A DNA stretch of 64,000 nucleotides from the NCBI RefSeq assembly GCF_000381025.1, contig NZ_KB905814.1, positions 496,001 through 560,000 of the forward strand. Direction: 5' to 3'. This DNA comes from Streptomyces sulphureus DSM 40104 (GTDB lineage Bacteria; Actinomycetota; Actinomycetes; Streptomycetales; Streptomycetaceae). The notes under the pieces were generated by a model that saw only the letters and a program-made list of their open reading frames with translations, had not been told where the DNA came from and did not search any database. Position numbers and translations under genes: made by a program. This document shows, in pieces, positions 28,135-36,197 of this stretch; the stretch's first letter is position 1, and each line of letters starts with the position of its first letter.

Positions 28135-29169
28135 TCAGGGGCGGAGGAGGATCTTCAGCGCTTCCCGGTCGGCCATCGCGCGGTAGGCGTCCGGCGCTTC
28201 GTCGAGCCCGAGAGTGCGGTCGAAGATCCGGCCGGGCTCCACCACTCCGTCGAGGACGTCGGGCAGCAGCTCCTCGATGTAGGCGCGCGCCGGCGCCAGT
28301 CCGCCGACCAGCCTGATGTTGTGGCGGAAGGCACCGGCGTCCAGGGGCAGTCGCGCGTACTGCGGCATGCCGACCCGGCTCACCGTCCCGCCGGGCCGTG
28401 CCACGCCGAAGGCCGTCTCCAAAGCCTGCTCGGTGCCGACGCACTCCAGCACCGCATGGGTGCCGTGGCCGCCGGTCAGCGACCGCACGCGCGCGACGCC
28501 CTCCGCGCCGCGCTCGGCCACGACCTCGGTGGCACCGAAGTCGCGTCCCAGGTCGGTGCGGTCCTCGTGCCTGCCCATCAGGATGATGCGCTCGGCGCCG
28601 AGCCGCGCGGCGGCGAGGACCGCGGAAAGCCCGACGGCCCCGTCGCCGATCACGGTCACCGACGTGCGGGGGCCCACTCCGGCCGTCGTCGCGCAGTGGT
28701 GGCCGGTGGGGAAGACGTCGGAGAGCGTGAGCAGCGACGGCAGCAGCGCGGAGTCCTCGCCGACGGGCAGTTTCACCAACGTGCCCCGAGCCTGCGGCAC
28801 CCGGACGGCCTCGCCCTGGCCTCCGTCCACCCCGGGGGCGCCCCAGAAGCCGCCGTTCCGGCACGACGGGTGCAGCCCTTCCGCGCAGTAACCGCAGGCG
28901 TTGTCGGCCCACATGAAGGGCGCAACCACCAAGTCGCCCGAGGCGAGCCCCGGCACCTCGGAGCCGACCTCCTCGACGACGCCGAGGAACTCGTGCCCGA
29001 TGCGGAAGCCATGCTCCGACGCGGCGAGCGAGCCGTAGGGCCACAGGTCGCTGCCGCAGACGCACGCGTACACCACCCGCACCACGGCGTCGGTCGGCTC
29101 CCGCAGCACCGGATCGGGCACCTCCTCCACCCGCACGTCGCCTGCGCCGTAGAGCAAAGTCGCCCGCAT
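28135..29169 (-). CDS. Zinc-dependent alcohol dehydrogenase (MDR family)
   Basis: This 344-residue medium-chain dehydrogenase has the catalytic-zinc residues in C-G-S-D and G-H-E-F. A Cys-rich structural-zinc loop (C-G-Y-C-A-E-G-L-H-P-S-C) has three rather than four obvious Cys. The NAD(P) motif is G-D-G-A-V-G-L. The order and length fit the IMP/threonine-dehydrogenase-like branch that acts on small alcohols or aldehydes. It could reduce an aldehyde produced by the neighbouring amine oxidase or by the R domain of block A; that is inference. It stands 155 bases from the nucleotidyltransferase. Confidence 0.9.
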   Translation of the reverse strand: MRATLLYGAGDVRVEEVPDPVLREPTDAVVRVVYACVCGSDLWPYGSLAASEHGFRIGHEFLGVVEEVGSEVPGLASGDLVVAPFMWADNACGYCAEGLHPSCRNGGFWGAPGVDGGQGEAVRVPQARGTLVKLPVGEDSALLPSLLTLSDVFPTGHHCATTAGVGPRTSVTVIGDGAVGLSAVLAAARLGAERIILMGRHEDRTDLGRDFGATEVVAERGAEGVARVRSLTGGHGTHAVLECVGTEQALETAFGVARPGGTVSRVGMPQYARLPLDAGAFRHNIRLVGGLAPARAYIEELLPDVLDGVVEPGRIFDRTLGLDEAPDAYRAMADREALKILLRP

Positions 29170-29332
29170 GGAATCCTCCTGGTCGGTGTCGTCCCGGCCC
29201 TGCCCGGCCGGGGGAAGTGAACTCGCCTACTGCGTACGGAGCTTGGCGGCCCGGCGCCGCGCCGGAGGGGCGTGTCCGCAGTCTGGACGATGCCGCACGG
29301 GACGGTGAACAGCACGGGCGGCCGAGCTGGCG

Positions 29333-31225
29333 TCAGAGCCGCGGAGCGTCCGCGGGGGGCAGCCGGTGCATCGAGCCCGCCACCTCGGCCAGCGTGCGGT
29401 GCGAGCACAGGTGCCGCCAGGCGAGGCCGCCCCACCCGGAGGTGTCCAATTCGTGCAGGACCGAGGGCACTTCGGAGAGCCGGCCGCCGACGGCGAAGTA
29501 CGATCGCCCGGCGTCGCAGTCCTTCGCGGGGAGGACGCGGCTCACGGCCGCCGTCAGGGCGTCGAGCGCGGGAGACGGCGGCGCGGGGCCGACCGCCGGC
29601 GCGGGGGTGCTTACGACGTCGACGGCGTCGGGCACGACGAACCCCGGCACGTCCAGCAGCCCCAGGCAGGCTTCGTGCAACTCGTCGGCGTCCGCGGCCG
29701 GTTCGGCGACCCGCACTTCGGCGGCGAGGCGCCTCCCCTCCTTCCCGGCGGTCAGCCGCGTCCGTGCGTCGAGTACACCGTTCAGCGTCTTCAGCGCCCG
29801 CTCCACCGCCTCCGGCTTGGCCCAGCGGTCTCCCGCGAGCAGTACCCAGTCGTCCTGCGGCTGCACCGGAGTCAGGGAGGCGGCCGCGGCCGGCGGACCG
29901 GTCGGAGCCGGGGAACGGAGGGTCTCGGCCGTGCAGCGGAGGAGATCGTGCAGACGGTTGCCGCCCAACAGGTTCGCGTGCAGGAAGAGTTCGACGTCGA
30001 TGGCGTCGGGGGAGCGGCTGGCGAAGCACCAAAAGGTGGTTTCGGGGGCGGACTTGGCGTGCCGGACGTCGATGGTGTCGGGTTCCGCCGCCCTGTCTCC
30101 GGGGCCGGTGACCGCCTCGCGCTCCCAACGGTCACCACCGTTGCGCGCGAGGTAGTTGAAGGTGAAGGGGGTATGGACCCTGACCCCCCTTTCCCGTGAG
30201 ACGGAGAAGCGCTCCTCGGTGACGACCGTCTCGCCGCAGGGCCGGACGCGCAGCGTCTGGAGCATCCGAGTCCACATGGTGCGCGCCTCGGAGCGCAGAC
30301 CGTCGCAGTCGCCCGCTCCCTTCACGAGGCTGATCCCGGGCTCGTAGCACGCCGCGTTCCGTGCGCCGGCGCCCGCCCTGTCCGTGTAGACCTGCCAGGT
30401 CAGGGCGCGCGCGTCCGGCAGGATGCGCCGGACCGCCATGGAGACGCCCGCCAGGACGATCGCGGAGACCGGCGTCTCCCACTCCTCGGAGAGCTGCTCC
30501 AACCGCCACCGAAGAGCCGGTGAGTGGAGGTTGCCGATGACGGTTCCGCCCTCTTCGTCCGGGTCCCTCGGAAACGGCGTACTGGGGACCTCCCGCAGGA
30601 CGCCCCGCGTCTGCTGCCGCGCGCGCCGACGGATGCGCTCCCCTCGCTGACCGAGGTCCTCGCTCAGGAAGTTCCTGGGGTGCACGCACTCCGGCAGCCC
30701 CTCCTGGCCGGGGCGGCCGCGGCAGAGGTTCTCCACCACCTGGGCCAACTCCCGCCGCACGACCTCTCCACCGCGTGTGCCGAGGCTGAAGTGGTGCACC
30801 AGCAGGACGAGGTAGCGCTCACCGGACGCCAGCCGCCCAGTCACCCACCGCGTGGGCCGCTGCCGCGTGACGTCGATCAGCTCTTGCTTCAACTCCAGTA
30901 CGACGTCGTCGAGTTCGGCCACGGTCAGCCCTTCACGGCCGTCGTGTTCCACTTCCACGGTGCGGGCAGCGTGCACCCGCTGTTCCAGCCGGCCGTCCGG
31001 GCCCGCGGCGACCGTGGTGCGGAGCATCTCGTGCCGGGCAACCACGAGTTGCACGGCGTCCCGTAACCGGCTCTCGGTCACGTGGGCCGGGAAAACCCAG
31101 CGCTCCCATCGCATGAGCGCCGCAGCACGATGGCCGTGGAACTGCAGCCAGGACGAGGTCTGGCCAAAGGTGAACGGCACGGAGGCGTACTCCTCGGGAG
31201 GGCTGGACATGCTCAGTTCTCGCAT
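29333..31225 (-). CDS. Degenerate condensation-like domain fused to a degenerate carrier domain
   Basis: I choose ATG 31225 (AGGA adjacent); ATG 31210 is an alternative. Residues 1-470 have a C/E-domain layout: F-T-F-G-Q-T-S, A-R-H-E-M-L-R-T-T, a mid-domain V-H-H-F-S-L-G-T, and an E-domain-like F-N-Y-L-A-R. The active site reads H-H-F-S-L-G-T, so the Asp and Gly of HHxxxDG are gone. The C-terminal ~75 residues follow a PCP pattern, but the phosphopantetheine site G-G-[D/H]-S has become G-G-R-L-S. Both catalytic functions therefore look lost while the frame stays open over 630 codons. It may be a scaffold, a pseudo-enzyme or a fast-diverging enzyme. It contains a TTA codon (31064-31066) and diverges from the ACP operon. 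Confidence 0.7.
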   Translation of the reverse strand: MRELSMSSPPEEYASVPFTFGQTSSWLQFHGHRAAALMRWERWVFPAHVTESRLRDAVQLVVARHEMLRTTVAAGPDGRLEQRVHAARTVEVEHDGREGLTVAELDDVVLELKQELIDVTRQRPTRWVTGRLASGERYLVLLVHHFSLGTRGGEVVRRELAQVVENLCRGRPGQEGLPECVHPRNFLSEDLGQRGERIRRRARQQTRGVLREVPSTPFPRDPDEEGGTVIGNLHSPALRWRLEQLSEEWETPVSAIVLAGVSMAVRRILPDARALTWQVYTDRAGAGARNAACYEPGISLVKGAGDCDGLRSEARTMWTRMLQTLRVRPCGETVVTEERFSVSRERGVRVHTPFTFNYLARNGGDRWEREAVTGPGDRAAEPDTIDVRHAKSAPETTFWCFASRSPDAIDVELFLHANLLGGNRLHDLLRCTAETLRSPAPTGPPAAAASLTPVQPQDDWVLLAGDRWAKPEAVERALKTLNGVLDARTRLTAGKEGRRLAAEVRVAEPAADADELHEACLGLLDVPGFVVPDAVDVVSTPAPAVGPAPPSPALDALTAAVSRVLPAKDCDAGRSYFAVGGRLSEVPSVLHELDTSGWGGLAWRHLCSHRTLAEVAGSMHRLPPADAPRL

Positions 31226-31734
31226 TCCTGTCGTGTCCCTGCTCCGCGCCGGCGCGGTGCCCGACGGCGCAGACGGGCGGGGCGGCGGGCGGTACTCCGC
31301 GAACAAGCGCTCCCCGGTGGACGTCTCGTGGAGCTCCGTGATGGTACGTGACCGCCCGAGTGCACGGAACCGATCGGCGTCCTCACAGCCGCCGCCCTCC
31401 CGTGCGCCCCCGCGCCCACCCCCGAATCGGCCGGACCGAGCCAGCACAGTACTTCGTTTCTGCTGGTCAGGGTCGCTTTCCCGCTACCCGTAGGAAGTCA
31501 TTCCGGAAAGCGCGACGCGACCCGCGGAACAGCAGGGAAAGAGTCAAAGAGCGCCCATAGAGGACCTGTTGACGCCCCGCGAGGGGCGTGTATACCCTTC
31601 ACTTTGATTATCAGCTGTCCCAGCGATATCCGGCAACGTTCACACACGGCATTCACCGCTCGGCCGACAACCCGGCGTAATGCGTAGAGGATCGCACGGA
31701 ATGCGGTTGACAAGTTGATACAACGGGGGGCATT
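31226..31734. promoter_or_regulatory. 509-base divergent control region between the degenerate C protein and the ACP operon
   Basis: No credible gene lies here; the open frame 31498-31827 on the minus strand has no family features and runs into the ACP gene. The stretch from about 31560 is AT-richer than its surroundings. It contains the + strand promoter described separately and a further TTGACA at 31707-31712 without a good -10 partner. I could not identify the minus-strand promoter. Confidence 0.5.
31569..31596 (+). promoter_or_regulatory. Candidate vegetative promoter with a palindromic operator in the spacer
   Basis: TTGACG (31569-31574) and TATACC (31591-31596) are separated by 16 bases, close to the HrdB consensus. 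The palindrome ACGCCCC-GCGA-GGGGCGT (31572-31589) overlaps the -35 element and fills the spacer, the expected layout for a repressor site. A transcript would start near 31603 and have a leader of about 130 bases before the ACP gene. Confidence 0.6.
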
Positions 31735-32052
31735 TTGCAAGAGCAGCGCGGTGCGGTAGGTACGGAAAAATCGGAATCCGGTGACGACGGGCTCGACCGG
31801 GTTTACAGACAGGTACTTCGTACGCATCTCCGTGAGGACACCGGCGAACTCCCGTACTCCGGCAGGCTGGTCGATTTAGGTATCGATTCACTGGCCACCG
31901 TGCAACTGCTGATCGACGTAGAAGAAGCGTTCGGCATTTTCTTCCCTGACGAACTCGTGACCGCGAAGACGTTCAACACCATCGGGTCGTTGCGCTCGGT
32001 GATCGAAACCCTGGTCGACGAGAAAGGGCGCGAGCGTGGCGACAGTGCGTGA
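31735..32052 (+). CDS. Discrete acyl carrier protein
   Basis: This 105-residue protein starts at TTG 31735 behind a GGGGGG tract. It has the carrier helix motif L-G-I-D-S-L-A-T-V-Q-L, with Ser as the phosphopantetheine site, then E-E-A-F-G-I-F-F-P-D-E-L-V. It is a single carrier, like ACPs that hold amino acids during ligase/decarboxylase processing (BtrI of butirosin, VinL of vicenistatin). The codon for Leu in V-D-L-G is TTA (31876-31878), so its translation should need the bldA tRNA. It opens a 26-kb operon, and the next gene's GTG overlaps its 3' end. Likely partners are the AMP ligase (54198) and the decarboxylase-dehydrogenase fusion (55731) at the other end. Confidence 0.92.
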   Translation: MQEQRGAVGTEKSESGDDGLDRVYRQVLRTHLREDTGELPYSGRLVDLGIDSLATVQLLIDVEEAFGIFFPDELVTAKTFNTIGSLRSVIETLVDEKGRERGDSA

Positions 32053-33115
32053 GGGGAAGCGGGCCGTCGCGCCCGCAGGGGAGAGCCGGGTGCACGCCCT
32101 GGCGGGTCGCTCCGTCCTGGTCACCGGAGGGGGCGGGCTGATCGGGAGCCGCATCACCGCCCGGTTACGCACCGCGGGAGCGCGTGCGGTGGTCCTCGAC
32201 CGACTCGACGCGTACGAACCCGGCACCCTGCCGCTCCTCGGAGTCGACCCCGCGGAACCCGACCTGGTCGCAGGCGACATCACGGACCGCGCCCTCGTCC
32301 GTACCCTCCTCGCCGAGAGCGACGCGGTGGTGCACGCGGCGGCGTACGCCGACGTCGCCGCCTGCACGCGCAACCCGGGCGTCGCCTTCGAGTCCAACGT
32401 CCGCGGCACTCAGGTGCTGTTGGAGGAAGTGGTGCGCAGTCCGGTGCGGCGCCTCGTCTTCGCCTCCTCCGCCAGCGTCTACGGAGACCGGCCCCAACGG
32501 GACGGCGCCGAACGGCGGTTCACCGAGAGCCAGCCGCTCGCCCCGCTCTCGGTCTACGGCAACAGCAAGGCCTGGGCCGAGTCCCAGATCAGGCTGATGC
32601 TGGCGGACAAGGGAGTCGAGCACACGATCCTGCGGTACTTCAGCGTGTACGGGGACCCGCAGGTACCGAAGAAGGACAGCCACTCGTGGGTCGTCGCATG
32701 GTTCGCCATGCACGCCGCGGTCGGGCACGAACTCCAGCTCCACAACGGCGGGCGGCAGGTCCGCGACTTCGTCCACGTGGACGACGTGGCCGACGCGACC
32801 GTCCGCGCCCTGTGCCGCCCGGAGGCGGCCGACGAGACCCTCAACATCGGCACGGGCGTCACCACGTCGATCCGCACGGTCGCCGAGCTGGTGCGCGAGT
32901 ACGTCGCCGACGTCACGCTCGCCGTCGCGCCCCGGCCCGAGGGCGATCCGCTGGGCGCAGGCGCCGACGCGCGGCACATGGCGCGCGTGCTCGGCTGGCG
33001 GCCCGCGATCGGACTCGAAGAGGGAATACGCCGGTACGTCGAGTGGCTCGCCCGCACACCGTCGGCGGTGCCCGCGTGGCTTTCCGGTTCCACGAGCCTG
33101 ACGGGAGTGGGCTAG
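32036..33115 (+). CDS. NAD-dependent epimerase/dehydratase (GalE-like SDR)
   Basis: This 359-residue extended SDR starts at GTG 32036, overlapping the ACP gene by 17 bases. It has a Rossmann motif G-G-G-G-L-I-G near residue 33, S-S-A-S-V-Y-G, and the catalytic Tyr-x3-Lys in Y-G-N-S-K. The layout and H-V-D-D-V-A-D-A match UDP-glucose/NDP-sugar 4-epimerases and related decarboxylases or dehydratases. A TTA codon occurs at 32165-32167, so the first two genes of the operon both carry bldA codons. The substrate is probably an NDP-sugar. Confidence 0.85.
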   Translation: MATVREGKRAVAPAGESRVHALAGRSVLVTGGGGLIGSRITARLRTAGARAVVLDRLDAYEPGTLPLLGVDPAEPDLVAGDITDRALVRTLLAESDAVVHAAAYADVAACTRNPGVAFESNVRGTQVLLEEVVRSPVRRLVFASSASVYGDRPQRDGAERRFTESQPLAPLSVYGNSKAWAESQIRLMLADKGVEHTILRYFSVYGDPQVPKKDSHSWVVAWFAMHAAVGHELQLHNGGRQVRDFVHVDDVADATVRALCRPEAADETLNIGTGVTTSIRTVAELVREYVADVTLAVAPRPEGDPLGAGADARHMARVLGWRPAIGLEEGIRRYVEWLARTPSAVPAWLSGSTSLTGVG

Positions 33116-34177
33116 ATGCGTGTCGTGCTGCTCGGCGGAGCCGGGTACATCGGTTCGGTGATCAGCGCCGAACTCCTCGCGAACGGCGACGAGGTGACCG
33201 TCGTCGACGACCTCATTTACGCGACGAAGGAACGCAGGGACAAGCCGCCCTTCGGCACGAATTTCGTCCGGGGAGACTTCCGTGACGAGAACCTGCTGCG
33301 CGACGTCGTAAAAGGCGCAGACGCCGTGGTCGCACTCGGCGGTCTCGTCGGGGAACCGGCATGCGACCTGGACCAGGATCTCACCGTCGAACTCAACTAC
33401 GCATCCGCCGCGTTGGCCGGCGAGATCGCCGGGGAATGCGGCGTGCAACATTTCGTCTTCCTCTCCACGTGCAGCGTCTACGGCAGACAGGACGGACTGG
33501 GCACGGAGGAGACGCCGGCCAATCCCCTGTCGAGTTACGCCAGGACCAAGCTCCTCGCCGAGGAGCACCTCGCAAAGGTGTGTCAGGGGAACCTTTCGCT
33601 GACGGTGCTGCGTCTCGCCACGGTCTTCGGGCTCTCCCCCCGTATGCGACTGGATTCCGTCGTCAACTCCATGGCGAGCAGGGCCGCGAGGACCGGCGAG
33701 ATCCCGTTGCGCGGGGGTGCGCAATGGCGCCCCCTACTGCACGTGCGCGACATCGCAGAAGTCGCACGCAGAGCGCTGCACGAGAAAAGGGCTACGCACC
33801 CGGAGCCGTACGTGCTCAACGTCGGCAGCGACGAGATGAATTACACGATCGAGCACATCGCCGAGACCGTCGCCGGAAGAATCGAGGGAGCGAGGGTCGT
33901 CCGCACGCCGCAGCCCGAGGACCAGCGGGACTACCGGATCTCCTTCGCCCGCATCCGCGAGGTCTTCCCGGGCTCGTGCGCCCGGGGGCTCGGCGAGGGG
34001 GTGGACGAGATCGCCGCCGCCGTGGCGAGCGGCGAGTTCGCCGACCTCGACCAGGTCGGGTACGACAACCTCCGCGGCCTCCGCCTCGCGATCGACGAGA
34101 ACCGGGCGAAGGTGCTCCGCACCCCGGCGATGCGGCGGCTCGCCGACGAGTACGAGGGACGGTGGACGCAGGCATGA
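33116..34177 (+). CDS. NAD-dependent epimerase/dehydratase SDR, second copy
   Basis: ATG 33116 follows the preceding TAG without a gap. The 353-residue protein has G-G-A-G-Y-I-G at residues 7-13, S-T-C-S-V-Y-G, and Tyr-x3-Lys in Y-A-R-T-K. It is clearly a different subfamily from its neighbour: the substrate loop reads V-A-L-G-G-L-V-G-E-P-A-C, as in NDP-sugar or lipid-linked-sugar modifying SDRs. Exact reaction unknown. The last residues overlap the methyltransferase start (ATGA). Confidence 0.85.
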   Translation: MRVVLLGGAGYIGSVISAELLANGDEVTVVDDLIYATKERRDKPPFGTNFVRGDFRDENLLRDVVKGADAVVALGGLVGEPACDLDQDLTVELNYASAALAGEIAGECGVQHFVFLSTCSVYGRQDGLGTEETPANPLSSYARTKLLAEEHLAKVCQGNLSLTVLRLATVFGLSPRMRLDSVVNSMASRAARTGEIPLRGGAQWRPLLHVRDIAEVARRALHEKRATHPEPYVLNVGSDEMNYTIEHIAETVAGRIEGARVVRTPQPEDQRDYRISFARIREVFPGSCARGLGEGVDEIAAAVASGEFADLDQVGYDNLRGLRLAIDENRAKVLRTPAMRRLADEYEGRWTQA

Positions 34178-35001
34178 CCAGTACAGGGACCCTCTACGAC
34201 GCGGCGGGCGCCGCGCGGTACTGGGGCGAGGAGCGGCTGGACGGCATCGGAACGGCGGACCACGACGCCGAGGACGCCGCCGTCCTGAACCAGGGCAAAC
34301 CGAGGGAGATCAGCGCCGCGTACGCGCAGTGGGAGACCGACTGCCTCCACGCGATGCTGCCCGACCTGACCGGCAGGTCGGTCCTCGACCTCGGGTGCGG
34401 GGTCGGCAGAATCCTCACCTGGCTCGCCCCGCGCGCCTCGGAGGTCGTCGGCGTCGATGTGGCCCCCGGCATGGTGGCCCGCGCCCGGGCCAGGGTGGCC
34501 GGCTTCCGCCACGTCGAGCTGCGGGTCGGGGACATGGCCGCCGTCCCCGCTCCCGACGGGCACTTCGACCAGGTGGTGTGCCTCGGGGTGTTCGAGCACG
34601 TGCCCGCCGCCCACCGCCGGCGGGCACTGGAGGAGATCCGCAGGGTGCTCCGCCCTGAGGGCGAACTTCTGCTGGAACTCAACAACGCGGAGAGCGCGCT
34701 CCTGTGCGAGGCCGCGGGCGACAACCCGCACCGCACGGGCGAGCAGTTCGAGAACGGCTACTTCTGCGAACTCGTCACGGCCGGGGACGTTCTCTCCGTG
34801 GCGCAGGAGGTCGGCCTGCGCGAGACGGACCGCACGGCGAACCCGTTCTACTCCGCCGTACGACACGCCGCCTCCGGGGACCCGGAAGAGGACCTGCCCG
34901 GACTCTTCGCCCACGCACGGGCGCTCGACGCGCGCCTCGGGCGCGGCCGCGCGATGCACCGTCTCGCCGACCAGTTCATGGTCCGGCTGGTGCGCACGTG
35001 A
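34174..35001 (+). CDS. SAM-dependent methyltransferase, class I
   Basis: This 275-residue protein has the SAM site V-L-D-L-G-C-G-V-G-R near residue 69, an acidic V-G-V-D-V ribose contact, and C-L-G-V-F-E-H-V-P after strand 4, then R-V-L-R-P-E-G. It has no N-terminal fusion and no metal-site motif. ATG 34174 overlaps the previous stop. O- or N-methylation of a sugar or carrier-bound intermediate is likely; the acceptor cannot be read from sequence. Confidence 0.88.
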   Translation: MTSTGTLYDAAGAARYWGEERLDGIGTADHDAEDAAVLNQGKPREISAAYAQWETDCLHAMLPDLTGRSVLDLGCGVGRILTWLAPRASEVVGVDVAPGMVARARARVAGFRHVELRVGDMAAVPAPDGHFDQVVCLGVFEHVPAAHRRRALEEIRRVLRPEGELLLELNNAESALLCEAAGDNPHRTGEQFENGYFCELVTAGDVLSVAQEVGLRETDRTANPFYSAVRHAASGDPEEDLPGLFAHARALDARLGRGRAMHRLADQFMVRLVRT

Positions 35002-36197
35002 GGCCCGCGTCGACCGCGCCGGACGCGTCCGGGGAGAGCGGCTTCCTCCCGTGGAACACCGCGAGCATCGGCGAGGCGGAGATAACGGAGGTGGTGGACA
35101 CCCTGCGCTCGGGCTGGCTCACCGGAGGCCCGAAGGCGGCGCGCTTCGAGGACGCCGTCCGCGAACGCCTCGGCACCGAGGACGCGTTCGCCGTCACCTC
35201 GTGCACCGCCGCGCTCCACCTCGCCCTGCTCGCCGCGGAGATCGGCGCGGGTGACGAGGTCATCTCGCCGAGCCTCACCTTCTGCGCCGCGGTCAACGCC
35301 GTCGAGCAGGTGGGCGCGGAGCCGGTGCTGGTGGACGTCGAGCCGCTGACCCACAACCTGAGCCCGGAGTCGGTCGCCGCGGCCATGACGCCGCGCACCC
35401 GCGCCGTCATCGCCATGCACTATGGCGGGCACCCCTGCGACCTCGACGCGCTGCGGGAGATCACCGAGGAGCGGGGCCTCCTCCTCATCGAGGACGCGGC
35501 GCACGCGCTGGGCGCCAGCTACCGGGGCCGTCCTGCGGGCTCGTTCGGCGATCTCGCCACCTTCTCCTTCTACGCGAACAAGGTGATGACCACCGGCGAA
35601 GGAGGCATGCTGGTGGGCCGCCGCGAACTCGTGGAGAAAGCGCGCCTGCTGGGAAGGCACGGTATCGACTCCTCGGCGTGGCGGCGCCACGGCAGCCGGC
35701 GCACCGCCCAGTACGACGTCGTGCTGCCGGGGCTGAAGTACGTGATGTCCGACATCACCGCGTCCCTCGGCATCCACCAACTCGACGCGCTCGACGGCTT
35801 CCTGGCCAGGCGTGCCGAAATCGCGCACACCTATACCGGTGCCCTCGCCGACGTGCCCGGCGTCGTGCCGCCGCACGTGGACGACGACGTCACACCGGGC
35901 TGGTTCCTCTACGCCGTGCTGGTCGACCCGGACTCCGCCGGGCTGAGCCGGGACGAGATGGCCGCCGAACTCGCCGAGCGCGGCATCGGCACCTCGTTCC
36001 ACTTCCAGCCCGTGCACACGCTCACGCACTACCGGGCGCTCCCGAGCCGCCCCCTTCCCCGCACCGAGTACGCAGGGGAGCGGCTGCTCTCCCTCCCGTG
36101 CTACCCGGCGATGACCGACGCCGATGTGGACCGCGTGGCGGACGCCGTGCGGCGGATCGTCCAGGACCGAGTGCGGGGTGGCCGGGCACATGTCTGA
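34998..36197 (+). CDS. DegT/DnrJ/EryC1/StrS aminotransferase, copy 1
   Basis: GTG 34998 overlaps the methyltransferase stop. The 399-residue PLP enzyme carries the family order S-G-W-L-T-G-G-P, A-L-H-L-A-L-L, the cofactor-stacking E-D-A-A-H-A-L-G, and the Schiff-base Lys in F-S-F-Y-A-N-K-V-M-T-T-G-E-G-G. The T-T-G-E-G-G ending is typical of ArnB/PseC-like 4-aminotransferases of 4-keto NDP-sugars. It is sister to copy 2 at 40514 (same Ser-Gly-Trp-Leu-Thr opening and lysine context), so the two probably arose by duplication inside the operon. The radical SAM gene overlaps it by 8 bases. Confidence 0.9.
   Translation: MRPASTAPDASGESGFLPWNTASIGEAEITEVVDTLRSGWLTGGPKAARFEDAVRERLGTEDAFAVTSCTAALHLALLAAEIGAGDEVISPSLTFCAAVNAVEQVGAEPVLVDVEPLTHNLSPESVAAAMTPRTRAVIAMHYGGHPCDLDALREITEERGLLLIEDAAHALGASYRGRPAGSFGDLATFSFYANKVMTTGEGGMLVGRRELVEKARLLGRHGIDSSAWRRHGSRRTAQYDVVLPGLKYVMSDITASLGIHQLDALDGFLARRAEIAHTYTGALADVPGVVPPHVDDDVTPGWFLYAVLVDPDSAGLSRDEMAAELAERGIGTSFHFQPVHTLTHYRALPSRPLPRTEYAGERLLSLPCYPAMTDADVDRVADAVRRIVQDRVRGGRAHV

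Noticed and set aside
31498..31827. Minus-strand open frame in the control region
   Set aside because: It overlaps the ACP start and the promoter, has no family features and no ribosome site.
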